Positions 32,583 to 41,890 of a stretch of DNA of 49,051 nucleotides are shown here, in pieces (within the stretch, counting starts at the first letter, position 1; each line of letters begins with the position of its first letter). The notes under the pieces were generated by a model. The model had not been told where the DNA came from and ran no database searches. It worked only from the letters and a program-made list of their open reading frames with translations. This stretch comes from an uncultured Methanobrevibacter sp. GTDB taxonomy: Archaea > Methanobacteriota > Methanobacteria > Methanobacteriales > Methanobacteriaceae. The position numbers and the translations under genes were made by a program. The DNA lies in contig CADAOO010000003.1 in assembly GCA_902789505.1 (NCBI GenBank), positions 1-49,051 on the forward strand, read 5' to 3'.

Positions 32583-34478
32583 TCACTCCCTGCCTGCCTG
32601 TAGCGCTCCATATCTGCAAACTTGAATACATACATTACATCCGTCACATTGTGAAGCATCCAATGTGATTTTTCCATTGATTTTTGAAATAGCAGGACAT
32701 GCAAGTTCACTTACACACTTATCACAGTTATTACAGTTACTTTCTATAAAAGTTACTGGAGGCTTTTTAGCCAATCCTTTAATTAATGTGCATGGAGCTT
32801 TTGATATAATTACTGCAGTATCATCTCTTTCGAATGCTTCCTTATAAGTTTTTATAACCTGCTCCAGGTTAAATGGATTGATTACACGCACATAATCACA
32901 TCCGCATGCCAAAGCCAGTTTACGGACAGATATTTCAGGAGCCTCATCACCCATTCCATCAATTGGAATTCCGGGATTTGGCTGGCCCCCTGTCATTGCA
33001 GTAATTCTGTTATCAAGAACTGTTAAAACGAAATTATGCTTGTTGTGAACCGCATTTATAAGCGGAGAAATTCCGCTGTGGAAAAATGTTGAATCCCCAA
33101 TGAAGCTTGCCACTTTCTGGTCTGTTGAAACGGAAAAACCGCATCCGTCCCCAACACTTGATCCCATTGACAGCAGGTAATCGGCAGCATTATAAGGAGG
33201 ATTTATTCCCAGGGTATAACATCCTATATCTGATGCAAATATGACATCGGATGTTTTTAATCCGAGCTCTTCAATTGCCTTGTTAATTCCATAATACATT
33301 GCCCTGTGAGGACATCCTGCACACAAAACCGGTGCCCTTGACGGGATTTCGGCGGATAATTCTTCCAAACTGGATGAATAAGCAAGTGAAGTATCCTGTT
33401 TAAAGTTCAATATTTTGTTGATTCCATCTGCCACAACATCTGAATTGAATTCATGGTAAAGAGGGAATGTTCCATCGAGTTTTCCATGAACAACAACATT
33501 CAGGTTTTTCTCACCGATAATTGCCAGAGTGTCCCTTTCAGCAATCGGGTCAACCTCCTCAACAACAAATACCTCATCCAAATCACTTAGAAATTCTGCT
33601 ACTTTTTCCTTAGGGAAAGGATATGAAAAACCCAATTTTAAAATGTCCATGTTCAAATCGTTGAACTTGACAACATCATGAGCATAATTATAAGCACTGC
33701 TTGATGAAATCACACCATACTTCTTATCGTCATCAAAGCTGATTTCTTTGTTAAGATCACTTTTATTTGTGATTTCTTCAATTTTGTGCATTTTATCCCA
33801 TAACCTTACATGCATTTCACCAGCAAATGCCGGAACCGGAACGAATTTTGATGGGTCTTTGTCGAAATGTCCCCTCTTCCAGTGATTTTCGTTATTTGAT
33901 GAATTGTCTTTAACATCACCGAATTCAACTACCCCTCTCATGTGAGATACGCGAGTGGTTGTTCTTACAATTACTGGAATGCCGAATTGTTCAGATAAAT
34001 CAAATGCATATTTAACCATGTCTTTAACTTCCTGGCAGTTGGACGGTTCCAAAACCGGAACGTTGGCCAGTCTTGCATAATTACGGGTGTCCTGCTCATT
34101 TTGTGATGAGAAAAGTGAAGGGTCATCTGCAGACAATATTACCATTCCACCCCTAACGCCGGAATATGCGGTTGTCATAAATGAGTCGCTGGCCACATTC
34201 ATACCGACATGCTTCATAAAAGTAAATGAACGTAACCCGGAAGCGGCTGCAGTAGCCGCGACTTCCATAGCCACTTTTTCATTTGTGGAGAATTCAAAAT
34301 AAATATTGGCATCTTTAGCCAATACAGATAATACGTTTCCAATTTCTGATGATGGAGTTCCAGGATAAGTCGCTGCAATAGAAACCCCTGCCTCTATCAC
34401 TCCTCTAACAGCCGCTTCGTTACCAAGCAAAAACTGTTTTTCGCCTTGAACTCCTGTAACTAATTCTTTTAAATTCAT
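32583..34478 (-). CDS. iorA: Indolepyruvate oxidoreductase subunit alpha
   Basis: 631 residues. The N-terminal pyrimidine-binding domain begins QFLLGNEAAVRGVIEAGVSIAATYPGTPSSEIG. The thiamine-diphosphate domain has PVLCAGCPHRAMYYG and DIGCYTLGINPP. The end carries two ferredoxin sets, CNNCDKCVSELACP and CDGCNVCIQVCR. It catalyses ferredoxin-linked oxidation of indole-, phenyl- or hydroxyphenylpyruvate, or the reverse carboxylation. In methanogens this reverse use lets aryl acids serve as precursors of Phe, Tyr and Trp. Confidence 0.97.
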   Translation of the reverse strand: MNLKELVTGVQGEKQFLLGNEAAVRGVIEAGVSIAATYPGTPSSEIGNVLSVLAKDANIYFEFSTNEKVAMEVAATAAASGLRSFTFMKHVGMNVASDSFMTTAYSGVRGGMVILSADDPSLFSSQNEQDTRNYARLANVPVLEPSNCQEVKDMVKYAFDLSEQFGIPVIVRTTTRVSHMRGVVEFGDVKDNSSNNENHWKRGHFDKDPSKFVPVPAFAGEMHVRLWDKMHKIEEITNKSDLNKEISFDDDKKYGVISSSSAYNYAHDVVKFNDLNMDILKLGFSYPFPKEKVAEFLSDLDEVFVVEEVDPIAERDTLAIIGEKNLNVVVHGKLDGTFPLYHEFNSDVVADGINKILNFKQDTSLAYSSSLEELSAEIPSRAPVLCAGCPHRAMYYGINKAIEELGLKTSDVIFASDIGCYTLGINPPYNAADYLLSMGSSVGDGCGFSVSTDQKVASFIGDSTFFHSGISPLINAVHNKHNFVLTVLDNRITAMTGGQPNPGIPIDGMGDEAPEISVRKLALACGCDYVRVINPFNLEQVIKTYKEAFERDDTAVIISKAPCTLIKGLAKKPPVTFIESNCNNCDKCVSELACPAISKINGKITLDASQCDGCNVCIQVCRYGALQAGRE

Positions 34479-34581
34479 TATGTTTTCCTCAAAATAATAA
34501 TTAATACAATATATTATATAATAGTTTGATGTATAAATATTATATTATAATATTTTATAAGCTTTTATAAATTGGAGGGAA

Positions 34582-36060
34582 ATGATGATTAAGGTTTATG
34601 TTTCAAGGTTTGATAGTGAAATGGACACAGAACCCCATTTGGAATGTTATGAAATCGAGAAAACACATCACATGAAAGTGCTGGATGCTCTTCAAGCCAT
34701 TAACAGGAAATATGATGCTGACATTAGTTTTAGAAGCTCATGTAGAGCAGGTCAATGCGGGTCTTGCGGCATATTGTTTAACGGAAACGGAGCTCTTGCA
34801 TGCCAAAAAGAAATCAAGGACGGGGCAATAATCGAACCTCTTAATTTTCCTGTCATAAAAGATTTGATTGTGGACAAATCAAGTATCGAAGCCAAGGTAA
34901 AAGATTTAGAATTATCCCTTCAATGCGACCACAAATGCAGCGAACTCGACACTTCAATTACAAAAGAGGATACAAAAGACACCAAAAAAGTTAGAAGCTG
35001 TATTGAATGTTATTCATGTCTTTCAACATGTCCTGTTGTCAATATAGCCACCGAAGAATTTGGCGGACCTTACCTGATGAGATATATCGACAAGTTTGAA
35101 ACCGATCCGAGAGACAATTTTGACAGATTAAAAGAAGCTTTGGATGAAGGCTTATACAACTGTACAAGCTGCGGAAAATGTCTGGCGGTCTGTCCTAAAA
35201 ACATAAACACATTTGGTGATGCAATTGAAAAAATGAGAGCAATTGCCGTTGCAAATGGTTCCGGACCGCTTCCGGAACATGTGGCCTTTAAAGAAAATAT
35301 AATGGAAAGCGGAAGGTCCATCAAAACTGATAAAACTTCATTTATCGAAGAGGCTGATAATTATACCGGATCTAAAGTCGCATTCTTTACCGGATGTATG
35401 GTTGACTATAAATTCCCTGAAATCGGACATATGTTAGTTGACGTGTTGAAGAAAAATGGAATTGACCTTGATGTTCCGGAAGGTCAGGTATGCTGCGGTT
35501 CTCCGCTTTTAAGAACCGGGCAAACTGACATAGTGCAGGAACTTGTCGATAAGAATAAGGAAGTCTTCAAAGATTACGATACGGTAATTACAGTCTGTTC
35601 AGGCTGCGGATCTACTTTAAAAAATAATCATCCCGAATTCGGTTCCGAATTAAATGTGATGGACGTTAGTGAATTTTTAGTAGACAAACTCGATGCAAGT
35701 AAAATGAATGAAGTGAATATGAAAGTGACTTATCATGACCCATGTCATTTGGGAAGAGGACAGGGCATTAAAGATGCGCCAAGAGACATTATTGAAATGA
35801 TTCCTGGTGTTGAGTTTGTGGAAATGGAATACCCTTGCCAATGTTGCGGAGCCGGCGGTGGAATAAAATCCGGAAAACCTGAAATTGCACTTGATTTGTC
35901 AAAATCAAAGGCTGAAATGATAAAGGAAACAGGTGCTGAAGCAGTCATTACAATATGTCCGTTTTGTGAGCTGAACCTGCAGGATGGTTTGAATGCAATA
36001 GGCTGTGAAAATGTTAAATCCATGCACATTCTTGAATTATTAAAAAAAGCTTATGAATAA
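34582..36060 (+). CDS. tfrB: CoM/CoB-linked fumarate reductase subunit B
   Basis: 492 residues. The N-terminal ferredoxin domain holds CRAGQCGSCG and a later Cys (C54, C59, C62, C74) for a [2Fe-2S] centre. Two [4Fe-4S] motifs follow, CIECYSCLSTCP and CTSCGKCLAVCP. The C-terminal half has two CCG domains (VCCGSPLL and CCGAGGG), as in heterodisulfide reductase subunit HdrD/HdrB. That combination defines TfrB, which couples thiol oxidation to heterodisulfide with fumarate reduction by TfrA. tfrA is not in this window. GGAGGG precedes the ATG. The succinate formed feeds 2-oxoglutarate synthesis. Confidence 0.94.
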   Translation: MMIKVYVSRFDSEMDTEPHLECYEIEKTHHMKVLDALQAINRKYDADISFRSSCRAGQCGSCGILFNGNGALACQKEIKDGAIIEPLNFPVIKDLIVDKSSIEAKVKDLELSLQCDHKCSELDTSITKEDTKDTKKVRSCIECYSCLSTCPVVNIATEEFGGPYLMRYIDKFETDPRDNFDRLKEALDEGLYNCTSCGKCLAVCPKNINTFGDAIEKMRAIAVANGSGPLPEHVAFKENIMESGRSIKTDKTSFIEEADNYTGSKVAFFTGCMVDYKFPEIGHMLVDVLKKNGIDLDVPEGQVCCGSPLLRTGQTDIVQELVDKNKEVFKDYDTVITVCSGCGSTLKNNHPEFGSELNVMDVSEFLVDKLDASKMNEVNMKVTYHDPCHLGRGQGIKDAPRDIIEMIPGVEFVEMEYPCQCCGAGGGIKSGKPEIALDLSKSKAEMIKETGAEAVITICPFCELNLQDGLNAIGCENVKSMHILELLKKAYE

Positions 36061-36066
36061 TTTAAT

Positions 36067-36981
36067 TTGGAGTTGATTAAGATAGGAGACGCTGCTGTAA
36101 GTGAAGAAAAAGTGGTGGACACTACTGCATTATCTTCACCCAAAGAAGAAGAAAGCTCAAAATCAGAGAAAAAATCAACTTCTACAAAAAAATCAAAACC
36201 TAAAACTCAATCCAGAGGAACAGGCAGGGTGAAATTAACCCGCGAAAATGAAGAAAATGAAATAAATCACTTTAAAGAAAACATTTATATTGTATTTGTG
36301 GAGTGTGAAACTCCAGGAAATATCGGTTTTCTTGCAAGAACAATGGCAAACTTCGGATTGAAAAATTTAATACTTATAAATCCTCCAAAATTGACTAATG
36401 AGGCATACTATCAGGCAACACATGGAAAATACATTGTTGAAAATGCAAAAATATTTAAAACTTTGGATGAATTCTATCAATCACAGAGAATTGACTTCAA
36501 AGTCGCCTCAACAGGCATGGCCGGAGGAAGTTATAACCTATCCCGAATTCCCATCAGGCCGGAAGAGCTTGGGAAATCATTGAATGCTTCAAATAAAATA
36601 GCGATTCTATTTGGAAGAGAAGGAAATGGGCTTACAAATAAGGAAATTGGAGACTGCGATATCTGCGTTTCCATTCCAACAGATCCGACTTATCCAATAA
36701 TGAATATATCTCATGCAGCTGCAATCATATTCTATGAACTGTTTAAAAACAAGCATGACTATGATGTTGAAGGATTACAAGAAAGCAGCGGTTTGGAAAA
36801 GGAATATCTATTAAAGGATATGCGCGACTTGATTGATAGTTTGGACATTCCCGACCACAAAAAGAAAAACGGTTTAAAATCATTTAAAAATATTATCAAT
36901 AGAGCTTTTATTACCGGTAGAGAAGCACATACCTTGAAAGGCATATTAAGACGACTGAAAAATAAGCTAGGTGAAGAATGA
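36067..36981 (+). CDS. SpoU/TrmH-type RNA 2'-O-methyltransferase (TrmJ-like)
   Basis: About 304 residues. The C-terminal 240 residues are a SPOUT knot domain: IVFVECETPGNIGFLARTM, LFGREGNGLTN and PTDPTYPIMNISHAAAII are the three classic motifs, as in TrmJ, which methylates tRNA at position 32. The first 60 residues are low-complexity, rich in Lys, Ser, Thr and Glu. There is no ATG in frame before the domain; TTG 36067 or TTG 36073 or GTG 36112 must start it, and none has a convincing ribosome site at the right distance. It begins 6 bp after tfrB and overlaps the next gene in ATGA. Confidence 0.87.
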   Translation: MELIKIGDAAVSEEKVVDTTALSSPKEEESSKSEKKSTSTKKSKPKTQSRGTGRVKLTRENEENEINHFKENIYIVFVECETPGNIGFLARTMANFGLKNLILINPPKLTNEAYYQATHGKYIVENAKIFKTLDEFYQSQRIDFKVASTGMAGGSYNLSRIPIRPEELGKSLNASNKIAILFGREGNGLTNKEIGDCDICVSIPTDPTYPIMNISHAAAIIFYELFKNKHDYDVEGLQESSGLEKEYLLKDMRDLIDSLDIPDHKKKNGLKSFKNIINRAFITGREAHTLKGILRRLKNKLGEE

Positions 36982-37805
36982 GGAGAATTAGATTTGTTGA
37001 CATCAGCATTTTTGTCCTGAAATACATCTTCAATTGGAGATTTTGGATAGCTGAAATAACAAAAAAATCAAAGACATACAGAAAAATAATTGACAAGATG
37101 CTGTTTGAAGATGATGAAATTGTTGTTATTCCAAATACTATCAATGTCAACAAGAAAATCGAATCTGAAGGTTCCGAATTTCTGCCAACAGACATCATTA
37201 AAGAAGTAATCAGTCGCTGCGACGATATTGTAATTATGAACAGCTGCCTTTGCAGGTCTTCAAATAACTGTAAAGATTATCCTCAGGATATAGGCTGCAT
37301 ATTCCTCGGACCGACAAGTAAAAAGATTCCGTCACATATCGGTAAAAAGGCAACCGTTGAAGAAGCGCTTGCACATGTAGATAAAGCAGATGCAGCCGGT
37401 TTAAGCCATATAATCGGCAGAAATAAAATTGATACTGTTTGGATGAATGTAAAGCCGGGGGAAGGTCTTTTAACCATTTGCCATTGCTGCCCATGCTGCT
37501 GTTTGTGGAAGGTTTATCCGAATCTGGATGACAGCATAAGCGACAAACTGGAAAGATTAGACGGCGTTAAAGTGAAATTACATGAAGACAATTGCAAAAA
37601 ATGCAAAAAATGCCTTGATAATGTCTGCATGTTTAAAGCAATTGATATGAAAGACGGCAAAATAACCATTGACACTGACATCTGCAAAGGATGCGGATTA
37701 TGTGCAAATACATGTAAATTCGATGCAATTACCGTTGAATACAACGATGCCACCATTGACAATGTGGTCAATAGAATTGACAATTTATTTGAAAAAGAAT
37801 TATAA
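36978..37805 (+). CDS. Cysteine-rich 4Fe-4S ferredoxin-domain protein
   Basis: 275 residues. The middle has several cysteine pairs ([20 protein letters not shown], then CHCCPCCC), and the end has two ferredoxin motifs, [12 protein letters not shown] and [11 protein letters not shown], for two [4Fe-4S] clusters. A hydrophobic N-terminal stretch ([15 protein letters not shown]) may tie it to the membrane. Proteins of this type in methanogens are uncharacterised electron carriers. It starts within the stop of the RNA methyltransferase gene (ATGA), so they are coupled. Confidence 0.82.
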   Translation: MRRIRFVDISIFVLKYIFNWRFWIAEITKKSKTYRKIIDKMLFEDDEIVVIPNTINVNKKIESEGSEFLPTDIIKEVISRCDDIVIMNSCLCRSSNNCKDYPQDIGCIFLGPTSKKIPSHIGKKATVEEALAHVDKADAAGLSHIIGRNKIDTVWMNVKPGEGLLTICHCCPCCCLWKVYPNLDDSISDKLERLDGVKVKLHEDNCKKCKKCLDNVCMFKAIDMKDGKITIDTDICKGCGLCANTCKFDAITVEYNDATIDNVVNRIDNLFEKEL

Positions 37806-37832
37806 TACTTATTAAAACATTTGTGTGAAAAT

Positions 37833-38420
37833 ATGGCAATTTTGAGTGATAAAACTATAAAAGAATACTTAAAAGATGGAAAAATAGGTATTGAACCTAT
37901 ACAGGATGAAAAACAAATACAGCCATCTTCTGTTGACATGAGATTGGGAGATGAATTTAAAGTATTTAAAGTAATCAGAAAACCTTACATCGATCCGAAA
38001 GATAAAGATGATATCGCATCCTATATGGAATCAACCACCGTTAAAAAAGGCGAAGCATTCATAATTCATCCAAATGAATTTGCACTTGCCACAACCTTGG
38101 AATACGTCAAATTACCTGATGATTTGGTGGCTAGAGTTGAAGGCCGTTCAAGTATGGGTCGTTTAGGTGTTACAATGCACGTTACAGCAGGTTTTATCGA
38201 TCCGGGTTTTGAAGGAAAGATTACTTTGGAAATTTCAAACATCGGTGCAATGCCTGTTGCACTCTATCCAGGTCAAAGAGTATGTCAAATTGTATTTGAA
38301 ACCATGACAACACCTGCAGAAGTGCCATATGGACATCCCAACAGAAATAGTAAATATATGGGACAAACCAGTCCTGAAAGCAGTAGAGTTAAATTAGATT
38401 ATGAATTAAAGAAAGAATAG
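37833..38420 (+). CDS. dcd: dCTP deaminase
   Basis: 195 residues from ATG 37833; the frame opens at a TTG four codons earlier. Motifs are IQPSSVDMRLG, EGRSSMGRLGV and the pocket HVTAGFIDPGFEGKITLE with the catalytic Glu in the GRSS segment's strand. It deaminates dCTP; several methanogen members also hydrolyse dUTP, making dUMP directly, and sequence alone does not exclude that here. It sits between the ferredoxin protein and glyS, 12 bp before the latter, so the three may share a transcript. Confidence 0.94.
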   Translation: MAILSDKTIKEYLKDGKIGIEPIQDEKQIQPSSVDMRLGDEFKVFKVIRKPYIDPKDKDDIASYMESTTVKKGEAFIIHPNEFALATTLEYVKLPDDLVARVEGRSSMGRLGVTMHVTAGFIDPGFEGKITLEISNIGAMPVALYPGQRVCQIVFETMTTPAEVPYGHPNRNSKYMGQTSPESSRVKLDYELKKE

Positions 38421-38432
38421 GAGCAGATTTTT

Positions 38433-40127
38433 ATGAATCATGATAAAATGACTAATATCAGTGCAAAAAGAGGATTTTTATGGCCGTCTTTTGAAATTTA
38501 TTCAGGAGTATCCGGATTTACCGATTACGGCCCTCTTGGAGCAAGCTTGAAAAACAACATTATGCAGAAATGGAGAAAACAGTATGTCTCAGGTGAAGGA
38601 TTTTATGAAATAGAAGGCCCTACCGTAATGCCTAAAGAAGTCCTGAAAGCATCAGGGCATGTTGATAACTTCACAGACCCAATGTGCAAATGTGAAAAAT
38701 GTGGGGAAGTGTTCAGAGCAGACCACATTATTGAAGAAGTGATTGGAGAAGATGTGGAAAGCCTTGAAAACGAGGAGCTTGACCAAATCGTAATCGACAA
38801 CAGTATTGCATGTCCCGAGTGTGGCGGAAAACTGTCCAACATCTGGAATTATAACCTGATGTTTAAAACAGAAATCGGTGCTAAAGGGGACAAAGTAGGT
38901 TATATGAGACCTGAAACCGCTCAAGGCATATTCATTTTGTTTAAACGTTTGGAAAGATTCTTCAGAGGAAAACTTCCTTTTGGAGTGGTTCAGCTTGGAA
39001 AGGCATACAGAAATGAAATTTCTCCAAGACAGGGAGTTATCAGACTCAGGGAATTCACACAGGCGGAAGCTGAAATATTTTTAAATCCTAAAGATAAAAC
39101 CCATCCAAAATTCGCACAAATTGAAAATGAAGTTTTACGCTTGAATTCACAGGAAGTTCAGGAAAATGATTTGGAACCTTTGGAAATCACCGCCCGCGAA
39201 GCTCTGGAAAAAGGCATTGTAGCTAATGAAATGCTTATCTACCAACTGTACCTGGCACGCAAATTCCTAACAGAAATTGGAATTCCTGAAGATGTTTTAA
39301 GATTCAGACAACACCTTGCCGGAGAAATGGCCCATTATGCTCTCGACTGCTGGGATGTTGAAGTGAATACCGACAAATACGGATGGGTCGAAATTATCGG
39401 AATTGCAGACAGAGGTGACTATGACCTTTCTTCACACTCCCAGTACAGTAATGATGATTTAAATGTATTCATAGAATACGATGAACCTAAAAAAGTACAA
39501 AAAACAGTTGTAAAACCAAACTTATCCAAATTCGGACCAATATTTAAAGGAGATTCTCCTAAAGTAAAACAGGCCATTGAAGATGCCAATCCTGAAGACA
39601 TCAAAGCCGCTCTTGAAAGCGACGGCAAATTCACTGTTGAATTGGACAAGGTTTATGAAGTTGATGAGGAACTGCTTATCTTTGAAGATGTGGAAGAGGA
39701 AATTACCGGTGAAAAAGTCATTCCGCATGTAATTGAACCTTCATTCGGTATTGACCGTATACTTTATTCCGTTTTACTGCATTCATTTACTGAAACAGAA
39801 GAAAAAGATTACTTCAAATTTGCAAAATCCGTGGCCCCGGTTCAAATCGGAGTGTTCCCTCTTGTGAATAAAGAAGGCCCTCGTGAAATCGCTCAGGAGC
39901 TAACTGAAAACTTGAGAATGGCAGGATTCAGAGTGGAATATGATGCTGCCGGAACAATAGGCAGAAGATATGCCAGAGCCGATGAGATAGGTATCCCTCT
40001 TGCCGTAACCGTTGACTTCGACACACTTGAAGACAATCAGGTAACTGTTAGGGACAGGGACACAGAAGCTCAGGAAAGGATCGCTATCGATGAGCTAACT
40101 GACTATCTGGAAAAATATTATAAATGA
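38433..40127 (+). CDS. glyS: Glycyl-tRNA synthetase
   Basis: 564 residues of the archaeal/eukaryotic dimeric class II type. Visible features: SAKRGFLWPSFEIYSGVSGFTDYGPLG near the N terminus, a zinc-binding insertion CKCEKCG...CPECGG, motif 2 in RNEISPRQGVIRLREFTQAE, motif 3 in PHVIEPSFGIDRIL, and an anticodon-binding C terminus (VAPVQIGVFPLVNKEGPREIAQEL). It charges tRNA-Gly. The stop codon lies within a hairpin shared with the next, convergent gene. Confidence 0.97.
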   Translation: MNHDKMTNISAKRGFLWPSFEIYSGVSGFTDYGPLGASLKNNIMQKWRKQYVSGEGFYEIEGPTVMPKEVLKASGHVDNFTDPMCKCEKCGEVFRADHIIEEVIGEDVESLENEELDQIVIDNSIACPECGGKLSNIWNYNLMFKTEIGAKGDKVGYMRPETAQGIFILFKRLERFFRGKLPFGVVQLGKAYRNEISPRQGVIRLREFTQAEAEIFLNPKDKTHPKFAQIENEVLRLNSQEVQENDLEPLEITAREALEKGIVANEMLIYQLYLARKFLTEIGIPEDVLRFRQHLAGEMAHYALDCWDVEVNTDKYGWVEIIGIADRGDYDLSSHSQYSNDDLNVFIEYDEPKKVQKTVVKPNLSKFGPIFKGDSPKVKQAIEDANPEDIKAALESDGKFTVELDKVYEVDEELLIFEDVEEEITGEKVIPHVIEPSFGIDRILYSVLLHSFTETEEKDYFKFAKSVAPVQIGVFPLVNKEGPREIAQELTENLRMAGFRVEYDAAGTIGRRYARADEIGIPLAVTVDFDTLEDNQVTVRDRDTEAQERIAIDELTDYLEKYYK

Positions 40128-40142
40128 GTATTAAACTCATTT
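40122..40142. terminator. Bidirectional hairpin shared by glyS and DUF1724 regulator
   Basis: AAATGAGT (40122-40129) pairs with ACTCATTT (40135-40142), 5-base loop. The stem contains the glyS stop TGA at 40125-40127 and the stop of the opposite gene at 40137-40139. T-rich sequence follows. Confidence 0.65.
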
Positions 40143-40913
40143 ATTCTCCTTTTTAAAATTTTTAAAAAGATTATATGCCCATTTAATGGAATCCCTATTT
40201 TTAGAAATCAGCAGTCTGTTCTGATCAAAATTGCCGTCATCTTTAAACAAACCCAGTATCATTGCATTATCCGTTACAATCAACAGGAAGTTAATGTCTT
40301 TTTTAAATGAGTAAATCATTTTTACATCCGACTTTTTTTCAAAAACATGCAGAATGTTTTGAGAAACAATAGCCTCCACGCTTTTCTTATCCAGGACAAG
40401 TTTATTGAGTTGTTCATTGAAGTTTTCATAGTAAAACGGCAGAATACATTTCACACAGCCCGCCTCGGCCAGGGCATTTTCAATATAGTTATAAGTCCTA
40501 TATGCATCAACATCACCTGACTCAATCAGGCTTGCCTGGCCTAAAAGATATAACTCGGCAATTGAAGAATTGGGAATCATGTCAACCAAATGCTTGTCCA
40601 GTATATTGAAAAATTTGGATATCACTTCCATAATCTCATTTAGCTCCAGAATATTTTCAATTTCAATTTTCATAGAATTTGACAAGTAATATTTGCTGGA
40701 TTCCCTGTAAACAAAGTCTTTTAATTCCAAATTATGCATAGTGCTTGATACAGAACTGTAACTCAAACCAGTGCTCTCTGTTAATTCCTTCATATTTTTG
40801 GGGCATTCATATAAAGCGGCCAATATTTTTAACCTTGATATGGAGTTTGTTATGTATTTTACTTCTTTTGAAATAGATTCGTAGTCCTTTAAATAATTGT
40901 TGTTTTCATCCAC
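40137..40913 (-). CDS. DUF1724 (FilR1-type) transcriptional regulator
   Basis: 258 residues from GTG 40913, which has AGGTGG six bases upstream; the frame is open for 32 codons more, but that stretch contains the promoter. Residues about 20-90 are a winged helix (ISRLKILAALYECPKNMKELTESTGLSYSSVSSTMHNLE). The C-terminal part matches the methanogen regulatory domain first named in FilR1. The window gives no clear target, but two 9-bp direct repeats lie in its own promoter, so autoregulation is likely. Confidence 0.88.
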   Translation of the reverse strand: MDENNNYLKDYESISKEVKYITNSISRLKILAALYECPKNMKELTESTGLSYSSVSSTMHNLELKDFVYRESSKYYLSNSMKIEIENILELNEIMEVISKFFNILDKHLVDMIPNSSIAELYLLGQASLIESGDVDAYRTYNYIENALAEAGCVKCILPFYYENFNEQLNKLVLDKKSVEAIVSQNILHVFEKKSDVKMIYSFKKDINFLLIVTDNAMILGLFKDDGNFDQNRLLISKNRDSIKWAYNLFKNFKKENK

Positions 40914-40927
40914 GGTAAACCACCTAA

Positions 40928-40957
40928 TAGTATTACTTACATTAAAATTAGTATTAC
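40928..40957 (-). promoter_or_regulatory. Direct repeats in the DUF1724 promoter
   Basis: TAGTATTAC occurs at 40928-40936 and 40949-40957. The starts are 21 bp apart, two helical turns, so both boxes face the same side of DNA. On the minus strand they lie between the likely TATA box (TTTTATATTTTT, complement of about 40966-40977) and the GTG start. This is a good place for a repressor dimer to bind. Confidence 0.55.
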
Positions 40958-41100
40958 AAAAAATATAAAATCTCTTGAAGTGAACAGATGCAGAAAGTAA
41001 CACTTGCAAAAACTATAAAAGCAAAATAATTTGACATATATTTTTTTAAAGAAGAATAAACAAACCTAATAATAACTAAAAATACAAAAGGAGGATAAAT

Positions 41101-41865
41101 ATGATTGATACACATATGCATGCAGATTCAAGAAGTGGAGAGGATTTTGGGGAAATGTATCTTGCAGGAATCAATACTGCAATAACATGCAGTTTTTACC
41201 CTTTCAGAATAGAACATGAAATGATTCTTTTAAACCATCTGAACAGAATTTTGAAACTTGATACAGCAAGAGCCAAAGAGCACGGCCTTGATTTGAAAGT
41301 GGCATTAGGAATCCATCCGGCAAATGCAAACATCAATCCGGACACAATCTTTGAGAATTTATACAAATGGATTGAAACCAAAGCAATTGTCGCCATCGGC
41401 GAAATCGGTCTTGAAGATCTGACAGAAAACGAAATAGACATATTCAAAAGGCAACTGGACATCGCCGATGAGACAAACTCAAAGGTAATTATCCACACCC
41501 CTAGAAAAAACAAAAGGGAAGTTCTAAAGGAAATCATGAATATCGTTCCGAACCATTTAGATGAATCCCAAGCCGTCATTGACCACATTAATCCGAATGT
41601 TATCCAAGACGTAATCGACACGGATTACATGCTCGGGCTGACAGTCCAGCCTCAAAAAATGGAAAAGGAAGAAGCAATAGCCATTTTAGATGAGTACGGA
41701 TTTGACAAGTTTCTATTGAATAGCGATATAAGCAACAAGCCATCCGATCCCCTTTCCGTTGCCAAAACAATTCGTGAACTTCAAAGACTCGGATACAGGG
41801 AAAGTGAAATTAATAAAGTATCCCACGAAAACGCTGAAAAATTCTTCAACTTGAACACAGTTTAA
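41101..41865 (+). CDS. TatD-like metal-dependent hydrolase
   Basis: 254 residues of the TatD/amidohydrolase barrel. Metal ligands appear in order: HMH (H5, H7), GEIGLE, IIHTPRK, IDHIN and LLNSDI. TatD proteins are 3'-5' DNases in bacteria, while archaeal relatives are mostly untested. AGGAGG precedes the ATG. It is divergent from the DUF1724 gene and 25 bp before the Ig-like protein gene, so it may be under the regulator's influence. Confidence 0.88.
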   Translation: MIDTHMHADSRSGEDFGEMYLAGINTAITCSFYPFRIEHEMILLNHLNRILKLDTARAKEHGLDLKVALGIHPANANINPDTIFENLYKWIETKAIVAIGEIGLEDLTENEIDIFKRQLDIADETNSKVIIHTPRKNKREVLKEIMNIVPNHLDESQAVIDHINPNVIQDVIDTDYMLGLTVQPQKMEKEEAIAILDEYGFDKFLLNSDISNKPSDPLSVAKTIRELQRLGYRESEINKVSHENAEKFFNLNTV

Positions 41866-41890
41866 ATACCATTAATGACTACTAATTATT

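Noticed and set aside
32579-32710. 44-codon extension of iorB
   Set aside because: It overlaps iorA in another frame. ATG 32578 has a good ribosome site and gives the family N terminus.
40914-41009. 32-codon extension of the DUF1724 regulator
   Set aside because: It covers the direct repeats and the likely TATA box. GTG 40913 has AGGTGG before it.
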